Assembly: GCA_023399375.1 (NCBI GenBank) | Contig: JAEWPX010000114.1 | Coordinates: 1-46,320 of the forward strand | Length of the DNA: 46,320 bases | Reading direction: 5' to 3' | DNA from: Pseudomonadota bacterium | GTDB lineage: Bacteria > Desulfobacterota > Desulfovibrionia > Desulfovibrionales > Desulfovibrionaceae | Part shown: positions 25,724 through 34,247 of the stretch, in pieces | Layout: every line of letters starts with the position of its first letter | Numbering within the stretch: position 1 is the first letter of the stretch | Made by a program: the position numbers and the translations under genes | Notes under the pieces: model-generated | Databases searched by the model: none | What the model was told of the DNA's origin: nothing | Seen by the model: the letters and a program-made list of their open reading frames with translations, nothing else

Positions 25724-27091
25724 ATGAGCGGCCACAAAGCCATCTACAAGTCCCTTTATTTCTGGGTCATCTTCGGCATCGTCGCCGGCATCGTCCTGGG
25801 CCTCGTCCCGGCGACCAAGGGCTTCGCCGAAAGCATGCAGCCTTTCGGCACGGCGTTCATCCGCATGGTCAAGATGATCATCGCGCCCATCATCTTCTGC
25901 ACCGTGGTTACGGGCATCGCCAAGATGGGCGACATGGGCAAGGTCGGCCGCGTGGGCATCAAATGCATGCTCTACTTCTGGACCATGACGCTTTTCGCCC
26001 TGGCCATCGGCCTGATCATCGTCAACCTGTACAAACCCGGCGCGGGCATGGACGACTACGCCGCCAAGATGCAGTCCAACCAGGCCGAAGTGGCCAAGGT
26101 CGAGGCCTACGCCGGCAAGGCCAAGAAGATGTCCACCGTGGACTTCCTCATGAACATCGTGCCGACCTCGGTCGTGGACGCCTTCGCCAAGGGCGACATC
26201 CTGCAGGTGCTCTTTTTCTCCATTCTTTTCGGCATCGCTTTGGCCAATCTCGGAGACAAGGCCAAAAGCTTCGTGAAAATCATCGACGAATTTTCGAAAG
26301 GATTATTCAAGGTCGTCCATTACATCATGTATTTCGCGCCATTTGGCGCATTCGGAGCCATCGCCTACGTGGTGGCCTCCCAGGGAGCCGATGCGCTGCT
26401 CAAGCTCCTGTATCTCATGCTCGGCGTCTACTCGACCTGCATCATCTTCATCTTCGGTGTGCTCTACGTGGTCTGCAAGCTGGCCGGCTTCTCCCTGTGG
26501 CGCTACCTCTGCTACATCAAGGAGGAGATCCTCCTCGTGCTCGGCACCTCCTCCTCCGAGGCGGCCCTGCCCCGCATGATGGCCAAGCTCGAAAACGCCG
26601 GCGCGGACAAGTCGGTCGTCGGTCTGTGCCTGCCCATGGGCTACTCCTTCAACCTCGACGGCACCTGCATCTACCTGACCATGGCCGCCGTGTTCCTGGC
26701 CCAGGCCACCAACACGCCGCTCAACCTCTCGCACCAGCTTTCCCTGCTCTTCATCCTGCTGCTGACCTCCAAGGGCGCGGCCGCGGTCACGGGCGGCGGC
26801 TTCATCACGCTCGCCGCCACGCTGCAAACCGTGGGACATATCCCTGTCGCCTCGCTCACCCTGCTTTTAGGCGTCGACCGCTTCATGTCCGAGGCCCGGG
26901 CCATCACCAACCTCATCGGCAACGGCATCGCCACCATCGTCGTGGCCAAGTGGGAAAACGCCCTGGACGAACGTAAGCTCGCGGCCGTGCTTTCCGGCAA
27001 TGACGACGAGTACGCCGACGACCCGGAAGAAATGCTCATTTTTGAAGAGTCGGCGGAAACTGCTACGGTCGCCGCCAACACCAAACACTAA
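25724..27091 (+). CDS. dctA: Dicarboxylate/amino acid:cation symporter (DctA type)
   Basis: Membrane transporter of 455 residues in the DAACS family, expected to import C4-dicarboxylates (fumarate, malate, succinate) with cations. Family motifs are present: the serine-rich SSSEAALPRMM, GYSFNLDGTCIYLTMAAVFLAQ, SKGAAAVTGGGFITLAATL, and MSEARAITNLIGNGIATIVVAKW. The ATG at 25724 is preceded by AAGGAG; an earlier in-frame ATG at 25541 lies inside the promoter and cannot be used. It is the first gene of the operon, so substrate uptake is coregulated with the enzymes. Confidence 0.92.
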   Translation: MSGHKAIYKSLYFWVIFGIVAGIVLGLVPATKGFAESMQPFGTAFIRMVKMIIAPIIFCTVVTGIAKMGDMGKVGRVGIKCMLYFWTMTLFALAIGLIIVNLYKPGAGMDDYAAKMQSNQAEVAKVEAYAGKAKKMSTVDFLMNIVPTSVVDAFAKGDILQVLFFSILFGIALANLGDKAKSFVKIIDEFSKGLFKVVHYIMYFAPFGAFGAIAYVVASQGADALLKLLYLMLGVYSTCIIFIFGVLYVVCKLAGFSLWRYLCYIKEEILLVLGTSSSEAALPRMMAKLENAGADKSVVGLCLPMGYSFNLDGTCIYLTMAAVFLAQATNTPLNLSHQLSLLFILLLTSKGAAAVTGGGFITLAATLQTVGHIPVASLTLLLGVDRFMSEARAITNLIGNGIATIVVAKWENALDERKLAAVLSGNDDEYADDPEEMLIFEESAETATVAANTKH

Positions 27092-27109
27092 CAGGACGGA
27101 GGGGAAACG

Positions 27110-27769
27110 ATGTCCGTACCCAGCACGGCGACCCACGAGGGCCTGCCCGTCGGCAAGATTTCGGCCTATCTCGACTGGTTGCAAATGCTCACCGGCGCGG
27201 CGCTCATCCTTTTCATGTGGAGCCACCTGATCCTGGTGTCGAGCATCCTGCTCGGCCCCAAGGTCATGAACGCCCTGGCCTGGTTTTTCGAGGCGACCTA
27301 CATGGCGCAGGTCGGCGGCCCGCTCATATTCCTGGCCTTCCTGCTCCATTTCGTCCTGGCCGCGCGCAAGATTCCCTTCGCCACCGGCCAGCAGCGCATC
27401 ATGCTCGCCAACGCCAAGCGCATGCGCCACACCGACACCTGGCTGTGGGTGGTCCAGGCCACGACGGCCATGGGCATCCTCATCATGGGCGGCATCCACA
27501 TGTGGGTGGTGCTGACCAACCTGCCGATCACCGCGGAAAAGTCCGCCGCACGCATCCAGACCGGATTCTGGTTCGTCTTCTACCTGTTCCTTTTGCCCAT
27601 GGTCGAACTGCACGTGGGCATCGGTTTCTACCGCATCCTGGTCAAGTGGGGCTTCCTCGACCGGCCGGGGCGTTGGGTGATCAAGAAGAAGGAAAATCTT
27701 CTGACCGCCATCTTCATCGTCATCGGCCTGCTGTCGCTTCTGCGCTACTACTTCCTGCCGCTTCACTAG
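27110..27769 (+). CDS. frdC: Fumarate reductase cytochrome b subunit
   Basis: A 219-residue diheme cytochrome b with five membrane helices that anchors the FrdAB catalytic part and reacts with menaquinone. Candidate heme ligands are H39 (WSHL), H80 (LLHF), H130 (GGIH) and H168 (ELHVG). Glutamates E61 and E166 fall at the spacing, relative to these histidines, of the quinol-site and E-pathway glutamates described for the Wolinella enzyme (recalled numbering). This makes it a type B quinol:fumarate reductase anchor. The enzyme can in principle run in either direction. Order C-A-B is typical of this type. Confidence 0.92.
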   Translation: MSVPSTATHEGLPVGKISAYLDWLQMLTGAALILFMWSHLILVSSILLGPKVMNALAWFFEATYMAQVGGPLIFLAFLLHFVLAARKIPFATGQQRIMLANAKRMRHTDTWLWVVQATTAMGILIMGGIHMWVVLTNLPITAEKSAARIQTGFWFVFYLFLLPMVELHVGIGFYRILVKWGFLDRPGRWVIKKKENLLTAIFIVIGLLSLLRYYFLPLH

Positions 27770-27785
27770 AGGGGGACGCCTGACC

Positions 27786-29621
27786 ATGAATATCATTCAA
27801 ACCGATCTGTTGTGCATCGGCGCGGGTCTGGCCGGCGAACGCGTGGCCATCGAAGCGGCCGATAACGGTTTCTCCGTCATCTGTCTGTCCATCGTCCCGG
27901 CGCGGCGCTCCCACTCCTCGGCCGCCCAGGGCGGCATGCAGGCCGCGCTCGGCAACTCGGCCATGGGTGAGGGCGACAGCCCCGACGTGCACTTCGCCGA
28001 CACCGTCAAGGGCTCGGACTGGGGCTGCGACCAGGAGGTCGCCCGCCTGTTCGTCGACGCCGCGCCCATCGCCATGCGCCAGATGGCCTTCTGGGGCGTG
28101 CCCTGGAACCGCGTCGTGCCCGGCGAGCAGACCTATTACAAGGGCGGCAAGCCGTTCACCGCCTTCGAAAAGCCCGAAAACGAAGGGCTGATCCACTCGC
28201 GCAACTTCGGCGGCACCGCCAAGTGGCGCACCTGCTACACGTCCGATGGCACCGGGCACTGCGTGCTCTACACCCTGGACAACCGCGCCGCCCAGATGGG
28301 CGTCAACGTCGTGGACAAGGTCGAGGCCATCGCGCTCATTCACGACGGCGACACCTGCATGGGCGCCATCGCCCGCTGCCTCAAAACCGGCCAGCTCACC
28401 GCCTACCTCGCCCGCGCCACGCTCGTCGCCACGGGCGGCTTCGGCCGTATCTACCGGGAGTCCACCAACGCCGTCATCTGCGACGGCGGCGGCCTCATCA
28501 CCGCCCTCGACACCGGCGTGGTTTCCCTTGGCAACATGGAAGCCGTGCAGTTCCACCCGACCGGCATCGTGCCCACGGACATCCTGGTCACCGAAGGCTG
28601 CCGCGGCGACGGCGGCACGCTGCTCGACAAGAACGAATACCGCTTCATGCCCGACTACGAGCCGGAAAAGGCCGAACTCGCCTCGCGCGACGTGGTGTCG
28701 CGCCGCATGACCGAGCACATGCGCAAGGGCCTCGGCGTGCCCTCCCCCTACGGCGACCATCTCTGGCTCGACATCCGCCACCTCGGCGAACACCACATCC
28801 GCACCAAGCTGCGCGAGGTGGACGAGATCTGTCAGTCCTTTTTGGGCGTGGACCCGGTGCACCAACTGATCCCCGTGCGCCCCACCCAGCACTACTCCAT
28901 GGGCGGCGTGCGCACGAACAAGGACGGCGCGGCCTATGGCCTGAAGGGGCTTTTCGCCGCAGGCGAAGCCTCCTGCTGGGACATGCACGGCTTCAACCGC
29001 CTGGGCGGCAACTCCCTGGCCGAAACCGTCGTCGCCGGCATGATCATCGGCGGCAAGGTCGTGGAATTCCTCAAGGGCACCGAAACCAACTTCTCCACGG
29101 CCGCCATCCGCGACGCCATGCACAAGCAGGAAACCCGCATCGCGGACCTCATCGCCTGCAAAAACGGCAGCGAGAACCCCTATACCGTGCGCAACGCCAT
29201 GTTCGACTCCATCATGAAGGGAGCCGGCATCTTCCGTAACGGCAAGGACCTCGAGAAGTGCGTGGCCGAGCTCCAGGAAATCCTCGGCCGCGCCCGCAAG
29301 GTCGGCCTGCGCAGTAGCGGCAAGGGAGCCAACCCCGAGCTGGCCATGGCGCTCAAGATCGAAGGCATGGTCAAACTCGCCCTGTGCGTGGCCTACGGCG
29401 CCTTGCAGCGCACCGAATCGCGCGGCGCGCACACCCGCGAGGACTTCCCCGCGCGCAACGACCGCGACTGGCTCACGCGCACCCTGGCCACCTGGGCCCC
29501 GGGCGCGGACCTGCCCACCCTCAACTACGAACCGGCGACCAAGGTCTTCGAAATGCCCCCCGGCGACCGCGGCTACGGCGGCGGCAAGATCATCCCCATG
29601 GACGCACCCAAGGAGGCGTAG
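27786..29621 (+). CDS. frdA: Fumarate reductase flavoprotein subunit
   Basis: Catalytic subunit of 611 residues with covalently bound FAD. The N-terminal dinucleotide fold is CIGAGLAGERVAIEAA; H43 in RRSHSSAAQGGM is the expected FAD-attachment histidine. Later motifs include FHPTGIVP, EGCRGDGG, SRRMTEH, RPTQHYSMGGVRTN and the second FAD motif GLFAAGEASCWDMHGFNRLGGNS. It reduces fumarate to succinate at the cytoplasmic face, or the reverse. The stop is followed by the dispersed GC-rich repeat, which separates it from frdB. Confidence 0.96.
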   Translation: MNIIQTDLLCIGAGLAGERVAIEAADNGFSVICLSIVPARRSHSSAAQGGMQAALGNSAMGEGDSPDVHFADTVKGSDWGCDQEVARLFVDAAPIAMRQMAFWGVPWNRVVPGEQTYYKGGKPFTAFEKPENEGLIHSRNFGGTAKWRTCYTSDGTGHCVLYTLDNRAAQMGVNVVDKVEAIALIHDGDTCMGAIARCLKTGQLTAYLARATLVATGGFGRIYRESTNAVICDGGGLITALDTGVVSLGNMEAVQFHPTGIVPTDILVTEGCRGDGGTLLDKNEYRFMPDYEPEKAELASRDVVSRRMTEHMRKGLGVPSPYGDHLWLDIRHLGEHHIRTKLREVDEICQSFLGVDPVHQLIPVRPTQHYSMGGVRTNKDGAAYGLKGLFAAGEASCWDMHGFNRLGGNSLAETVVAGMIIGGKVVEFLKGTETNFSTAAIRDAMHKQETRIADLIACKNGSENPYTVRNAMFDSIMKGAGIFRNGKDLEKCVAELQEILGRARKVGLRSSGKGANPELAMALKIEGMVKLALCVAYGALQRTESRGAHTREDFPARNDRDWLTRTLATWAPGADLPTLNYEPATKVFEMPPGDRGYGGGKIIPMDAPKEA

Positions 29622-29632
29622 GGGGAAGATTT

Positions 29633-29695
29633 GAAGATGCCTCCGGCGGCCGGGGGGGATCATCCCCCCCGGACCCCCTGGATGGGGGGATGGGG
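29633..29695 (+). repeat. Dispersed GC-rich hairpin repeat, copy B
   Basis: This element begins GAAGATGCCTCCGGCGG and continues with CC, seven G, ATCAT, seven C, GG, a 9-base-pair stem. A second potential stem follows (CCCCC-TGGAT-GGGGG). The same sequence recurs at 46168 and, truncated, at the left edge. It occupies most of the 113-base gap between frdA and frdB inside one operon, so it could act as an attenuator or an mRNA-processing/stability hairpin. Similar GCCTCCGGCGGCC-headed repeats are, from memory, common in Desulfovibrio intergenic regions. Confidence 0.85.
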
Positions 29696-29734
29696 TAATG
29701 CATCGAGTGAGGAATGCATAAGGAGATTAGGAAG

Positions 29735-30490
29735 ATGGGCAGAACGCTGACATTCAATATATTCCGGTACAACCCCGCGGATCCGGCCTCGTCGCCGCAC
29801 ATGGACCGCTTCACCCTGGACGAGACCGAGCGCATGACCCTTTTTATTGCGCTCAACCGCATCCGCGAAGAGCTCGACCCGAGCCTCATGTTCGACTTCT
29901 GCTGCCGCGCCGGCATCTGCGGCGCGTGCGCCATGGTCATTAACGGCCGCCCGGGCCTGGCCTGCCACACCAAGACCAAGGATCTGCCGGACGAGATCAA
30001 CCTCATGCCCCTGCCGGTCTTCAAGCTGGTCGGCGACCTCTCCGTCGATACCGGCACCTGGTTTAGGGGCATGTACCAGAAGGTGGAATCCTGGGTGCAC
30101 ACCGACAAGATCTTCGATCCCAAGGCCCAGGAAGAGCGCATGGACAACGCCCTGGCCGAGCAGATCTACGAGCTCGACCGCTGCATCGAATGCGGCTGCT
30201 GCGTCGCCGCCTGCGGCACGGCGCTCATGCGCGAGGACTTCCTTGGCGCGGTGGCCCTCAATCGCCTCGCCCGTTTCATCCTCGACCCGCGCGACCAGCG
30301 CACCGAGAAGGACTACTTCGACGTGGTCGGCACCGACGAGGGTATCTTCGGCTGCATGGGACTCCTCGCCTGCGAAGACGTCTGCCCCAAGGAGATTCCG
30401 CTCCAGGAACAGCTCGGCAAGCTGCGCCGCAAAATGGCCCTGGCCGCCGTCAAAAACATCCTGCCCAAGTTCCTCAAAAAGGACTTCTAG
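29735..30490 (+). CDS. frdB: Fumarate reductase iron-sulfur subunit
   Basis: A 251-residue electron-transfer subunit joining the FrdA flavin to the FrdC hemes. The N-terminal ferredoxin domain has CCRAGICGAC and a later AC for a [2Fe-2S] cluster. The C-terminal domain has CIECGCCVAAC and CMGLLACEDVCPKEIP for the [4Fe-4S] and [3Fe-4S] clusters. The ATG at 29735 begins the conserved GRTLTFNIFRYNP; an in-frame ATG at 29714 would add seven residues and is less supported. Next gene starts two bases after its stop. Confidence 0.95.
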   Translation: MGRTLTFNIFRYNPADPASSPHMDRFTLDETERMTLFIALNRIREELDPSLMFDFCCRAGICGACAMVINGRPGLACHTKTKDLPDEINLMPLPVFKLVGDLSVDTGTWFRGMYQKVESWVHTDKIFDPKAQEERMDNALAEQIYELDRCIECGCCVAACGTALMREDFLGAVALNRLARFILDPRDQRTEKDYFDVVGTDEGIFGCMGLLACEDVCPKEIPLQEQLGKLRRKMALAAVKNILPKFLKKDF

Positions 30491-30491
30491 C

Positions 30492-31331
30492 ATGAAGACG
30501 ATCCAGGCATCCGAAATCATCGAAGCCGTGGCCGGCATGTGCATCGCGGCCAACCACGAGCTTCCCGCCGACGTCCAGGCCGCCTTCGAGGCCTGTCACG
30601 CCGCCGAGGAAGCCCCGGCGGCCAAGGAGATCTTCCGCCAGTTGCTGGAAAACTCCGAGCTCTCCCGCACCACCAACCTGCCGCTGTGCCAGGACACCGG
30701 CCTTGGCGTCTTCTTCGTCGAGGTCGGCGAGGACGTGCAGGTGGCAGGCGGCAGCCTCAGGCAGGCCATCAACGACGGCATGATCAAGGGCTACAAGGAC
30801 GGCTACCTGCGCAAGTCCTCGTGCGACCCCTTCACGCGCAAAAATACCGGCGACAACTCGCCTGCCATCATCCACTTCGACGTCGTGCCCGGGGACGCGC
30901 TCAAAATCTGCATGATGGCCAAGGGCGGCGGTTCCGAAAACATGTCGCGCGTGACCATGCTCGCCCCGGCCCAGGGCTGGAAGGGTATCAAGGAGTTCGT
31001 GGTGAACCGCGTGGCCGAGGCCGGCCCCAACCCCTGCCCGCCGACCATCGTCGGCGTCGGCATCGGCGGCAACTTCGAGCTCGCGGCCATCAACTCCAAA
31101 AAAGCCCTCATGCGCGCCCTCGACGACCGTCATCCCGATCCGGAAATCGCGAGGCTCGAGGACGAGCTGATCGAAGCGATCAACAACCTGGGCATCGGGC
31201 CCATGGGCCTTGGCGGCAAGACCACGAGCCTTGGCGTCAAGATCATGGTCGCGCCCTGCCACCTGGCGAGCCTGCCCCTTGCCGTCAACATCCAGTGCCA
31301 CAGCGCCCGCCACAAGGAGGTCGTTTTCTAA
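30492..31331 (+). CDS. Class I fumarase, alpha (N-terminal) subunit
   Basis: A 279-residue subunit of the two-component, oxygen-sensitive [4Fe-4S] fumarate hydratase. It carries LPLCQDTGLGVFF, KGGGSENMSRVTML, NPCPPTIVGVGIGG and VAPCHLASLPLAVNIQCHSARH; the cysteines in LPLC, NPC and an APC/QC region are the expected cluster ligands. With the beta subunit it interconverts malate and fumarate. Related subunit pairs act on tartrate, but the fumarate reductase and malic enzyme neighbours favour fumarase. Confidence 0.93.
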   Translation: MKTIQASEIIEAVAGMCIAANHELPADVQAAFEACHAAEEAPAAKEIFRQLLENSELSRTTNLPLCQDTGLGVFFVEVGEDVQVAGGSLRQAINDGMIKGYKDGYLRKSSCDPFTRKNTGDNSPAIIHFDVVPGDALKICMMAKGGGSENMSRVTMLAPAQGWKGIKEFVVNRVAEAGPNPCPPTIVGVGIGGNFELAAINSKKALMRALDDRHPDPEIARLEDELIEAINNLGIGPMGLGGKTTSLGVKIMVAPCHLASLPLAVNIQCHSARHKEVVF

Positions 31332-31873
31332 TGGCCGAATACCATCTGACCACCCCGCTTTCCGACGCGGATGTGGAGCAGCTCAAATCCGGCGACGTGG
31401 TCTTCATCTCGGGCCACATCTACACGGCCCGCGACGCCGCCCACAAACGGCTCGTGGAGGCACTTGACGCCGGAAACACCCTGCCCTTTGACCTGAAAGG
31501 CGCGCTCATCTACTATGTCGGTCCCTCCCCCGCGCCTCCGGGGCGTCCCATTGGCGCGGCCGGACCCACCACCAGCTACCGTATGGACACCTATGCTCCC
31601 AGGCTGCACTCCCTGGGGCTCAAGGGTTCCATCGGCAAGGGCAAGCGCAACGACGCCGTCAAGGCGGCGCTGCGCGAGCACAAGGCGGTGTATCTGGGGG
31701 CCACGGGCGGCGCCGGCGCACTGCTGTCCCAGCGCATCACCGACGCCAAGGTCATCGCTTACGAGGACCTCGGCCCAGAGGCCATACGGGAGTTGACGGT
31801 CAAGGACTTCCCGCTTCTGGTCATAAACGACTGTCATGGCGGGGAGCTGTACGTGAAGCCAAACCTCGGCTAA
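31331..31873 (+). CDS. Class I fumarase, beta (C-terminal) subunit
   Basis: A 180-residue partner of the preceding subunit, corresponding to the C-terminal domain of fused FumA/FumB. Signatures include TTPLSDADVEQLKSGDVVF, SGHIYTARDAAHKRL, YYVGPSPAPPG, GPTTSYRMD and GLKGSIGKG. The alpha-subunit stop and this ATG overlap by one base (TAATG), which favours equal translation of the two subunits. Confidence 0.94.
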   Translation: MAEYHLTTPLSDADVEQLKSGDVVFISGHIYTARDAAHKRLVEALDAGNTLPFDLKGALIYYVGPSPAPPGRPIGAAGPTTSYRMDTYAPRLHSLGLKGSIGKGKRNDAVKAALREHKAVYLGATGGAGALLSQRITDAKVIAYEDLGPEAIRELTVKDFPLLVINDCHGGELYVKPNLG

Positions 31874-31908
31874 GCCGCGCCGGTCCGGCGCGCAGCGGAG
31901 CACCTGTC

Positions 31909-32763
31909 ATGCCAAGCCGCATCCTGCGCAAACGAAGGCTCATCCCGGGCCAGACCACGGAACTGGTCATCGAAGCCCCGCACATCGCCGCCAAGGCGAA
32001 GCCGGGCAACTTCGTGATCCTTCGTGTCTGGGAAGACGGGGAACGCATTCCCCTGACCATCGCCGACGCGGACACGTCGGCCGGCAGCATCACCCTGGTG
32101 TACCTCATCATGGGCAAGACCACCGCCCATCTGGACACCCTGGAAGCCGGCGACGACATCCACGACTTGTGCGGCCCGCTGGGACGGCCCACCGAGATCC
32201 ACAAGCTCTCGGGGCCCGTCATCTGCGTCGGCGGCGGCACCGGGATCGCCGCCATGCACCACATCGCCAAGGGCCATCACATGGCCGGCAACCATGTGGT
32301 GACCATCATCGGCGCGCGCTGCGAGGACTTGCTGCTTTTCCGCGACGAGCTGTGCTCCTTTTGTCCCGAGGTTCTCATCAGCACCAACGACGGCAGCTGC
32401 GGCCGCAAGGGGTTCGTCACGGACCTCCTGGTCGAGCGCCTGACGCAGGACAAGACCGTGGCCGAAGTGGTGGCCATCGGCCCCGTGCCCATGATGCGGG
32501 CCGTGGCCGAGGCCACCCGGCCGTTCGGGGTGAAGACCACGGTCAGCCTCAACTCGATCATGGTCGACGGCATCGGCATGTGCGGCGCGTGCCGGGTGGG
32601 CGTGGGCGGCGAGACGAAATTCGCCTGCGTGGACGGCCCGGAATTCGACGGCCACTTGGTGGACTTCGACGGCCTCGCGGCGCGTCTCACGTCCTTCAAG
32701 GAACAAGAACGCATCTCTTACGAGGAGTTTAGGAAAAGCCATGTCTGCCAATGCTCCAAGTAA
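31909..32763 (+). CDS. nfnA: Electron-bifurcating NADH-dependent ferredoxin:NADP+ reductase, small subunit NfnA
   Basis: A 284-residue ferredoxin-NADP+ reductase-like protein with an FAD-binding beta-barrel (PGNFVILRVWEDGERIPLTIAD), an NAD-binding fold (GPVICVGGGTGIAAMH) and a C-terminal [2Fe-2S] motif (MCGACRVGVGGETKFACVDGPEF). With NfnB it couples NADH and reduced ferredoxin oxidation to NADP+ reduction, or the reverse. It may also be annotated as sulfide dehydrogenase beta subunit or glutamate-synthase-associated protein. It overlaps nfnB by 23 bases, so the pair is tightly coupled. Confidence 0.9.
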   Translation: MPSRILRKRRLIPGQTTELVIEAPHIAAKAKPGNFVILRVWEDGERIPLTIADADTSAGSITLVYLIMGKTTAHLDTLEAGDDIHDLCGPLGRPTEIHKLSGPVICVGGGTGIAAMHHIAKGHHMAGNHVVTIIGARCEDLLLFRDELCSFCPEVLISTNDGSCGRKGFVTDLLVERLTQDKTVAEVVAIGPVPMMRAVAEATRPFGVKTTVSLNSIMVDGIGMCGACRVGVGGETKFACVDGPEFDGHLVDFDGLAARLTSFKEQERISYEEFRKSHVCQCSK

Positions 32764-34219
32764 GAAAGCGAAGGCCCCCCGCACCGCCATGCCGGAACAG
32801 GACCCCAGGGTCCGCGCGCGCAACTTCGAGGAAGTGGCCCTAGGCTACACGGCCGACATGGCCGCTGCCGAGGCGGCGCGCTGCCTGCAATGCAAGAAAC
32901 CCGCCTGCCGCAAGGGCTGCCCCGTGGAGATCGACATCCCGGGATTTATTAAGCAAGTCACGACCGGCGACCACGACGCCGCCTACGCGGTATTGCGCGA
33001 AACCAACTCCCTGCCCGCGGTCTGCGGCCGGGTCTGTCCCCAGGAAAACCAGTGCGAGGGTTCCTGCATCCTCGGCAAGAAGGGCGAGCCCGTGGCCATC
33101 GGCCGCCTGGAGCGGTTCGTGGCCGACACCTACCTGGCAAAGTCCGCCTGCGACGCCGTCACCGGCGGCCCGGCCTGCGCCATGGCCCGCGACGACCTGA
33201 AGGTCGCCTGCATCGGCTCGGGGCCGAGTAGCCTCACCTGCGCCGGCTATCTGGCCGCGCGCGGCATTCCGGTCACGGTGTTCGAGGCGCTGCACGAAGT
33301 CGGCGGCGTCCTCGTCTACGGCATCCCGGAATTCCGGCTGCCCAAGGCCGTGGTGCGCCAGGAAGTCGACGCCATGAAGGCGCTCGGCGTGGAATTTCGC
33401 ACCAACTGGGTCGGCGGCAAGACCATCACCGTGCCGGAACTGCTGGAATCGGGCTACGACGCCGTCTTCATCGGCGTCGGGGCCGGGCTGCCGCGCTTTC
33501 TCGGCATCCCGGGCGAGAACCTGATCGGCGTGTTCTCGGCCAACGAGTACCTGACCCGCGTGAACCTCGGCCGGGCCTACAAGTTCCCGGCCGCGGACAC
33601 CCCGACCTTCCCGGCCAGGCACGTCGTCGTCTTCGGCGGCGGCAACGTGGCCATGGATTCGGCCCGCACGGCCATGCGCCTGGGGGCCGAGAAAGTCTCC
33701 CTGGCCTACCGGCGCACGGAACATGAGATGCCCTGCCGGTTGGAGGAGCTCCATCACGCCAAGGAGGAAGGGCTCGAGATCCTGTGCCTAAACGCCCCCC
33801 TGGAATTTATCGGGGACGAAAACGGCCGGCTCAAACAGATCGCGATGCAGAAAATGATGCTCGGCGAGCCCGACGCCTCCGGGCGTTGCGCGCCCGTGGC
33901 CTGCCAGGGCGACACCTGCGTCCTTGACGCCGACATGGCCATCGTGGCCGTCGGCACCGGGGCCAATCCGCTCATCAGCCAGACCACGCCGGGCCTGGAA
34001 ACGTACCGCCGCGGCTACATCGTCGCCGATGCCGCCACGGGCGAAACCTCGATTCCCAATGTCTTCGCCGGCGGCGACATCGTCACCGGCGCGGCCACGG
34101 TCATTTCGGCCATGGGCGCCGGCCGCCGCGCGGCCAAAGCCATCGCCGAACGCCTGCTCGGCGCGGCCGCGGCCGACCCGCCCTCGGCCCAAACGGCGGA
34201 TGATCCCGCCGACGCATAG
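32741..34219 (+). CDS. nfnB: Electron-bifurcating ferredoxin:NADP+ reductase, large subunit NfnB
   Basis: A 492-residue flavoprotein of the glutamate synthase small-subunit type. The N-terminal cluster region (CLQCKKPACRKGCPVEIDIP and CGRVCPQENQCEGSCILG) can bind two [4Fe-4S] clusters. It is followed by an FAD fold (VACIGSGPSSLTCAGYLAARG), GGVLVYGIPEFRLPK, an NADP-binding fold (VVVFGGGNVAMDSARTA) and the C-terminal NVFAGGDIVTGAATV. No glutamate synthase large subunit is near, and the gene follows nfnA, which supports NfnB. It would recycle the nicotinamide and ferredoxin pools fed by malic enzyme. Confidence 0.92.
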   Translation: MSANAPSKKAKAPRTAMPEQDPRVRARNFEEVALGYTADMAAAEAARCLQCKKPACRKGCPVEIDIPGFIKQVTTGDHDAAYAVLRETNSLPAVCGRVCPQENQCEGSCILGKKGEPVAIGRLERFVADTYLAKSACDAVTGGPACAMARDDLKVACIGSGPSSLTCAGYLAARGIPVTVFEALHEVGGVLVYGIPEFRLPKAVVRQEVDAMKALGVEFRTNWVGGKTITVPELLESGYDAVFIGVGAGLPRFLGIPGENLIGVFSANEYLTRVNLGRAYKFPAADTPTFPARHVVVFGGGNVAMDSARTAMRLGAEKVSLAYRRTEHEMPCRLEELHHAKEEGLEILCLNAPLEFIGDENGRLKQIAMQKMMLGEPDASGRCAPVACQGDTCVLDADMAIVAVGTGANPLISQTTPGLETYRRGYIVADAATGETSIPNVFAGGDIVTGAATVISAMGAGRRAAKAIAERLLGAAAADPPSAQTADDPADA

Positions 34220-34247
34220 AGCACAACCCAACACGAGGAGACCACAC

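Noticed and set aside
27720..29663. A 647-residue minus-strand open frame opposite frdA
   Set aside because: frdA on the plus strand has all its flavoprotein motifs; the antisense frame shows none of its own.
31909..34219. Glutamate synthase subunits rather than NfnAB
   Set aside because: There is no large glutamine-dependent subunit nearby, and the small FAD/[2Fe-2S] partner overlapping by 23 bases is characteristic of NfnA.
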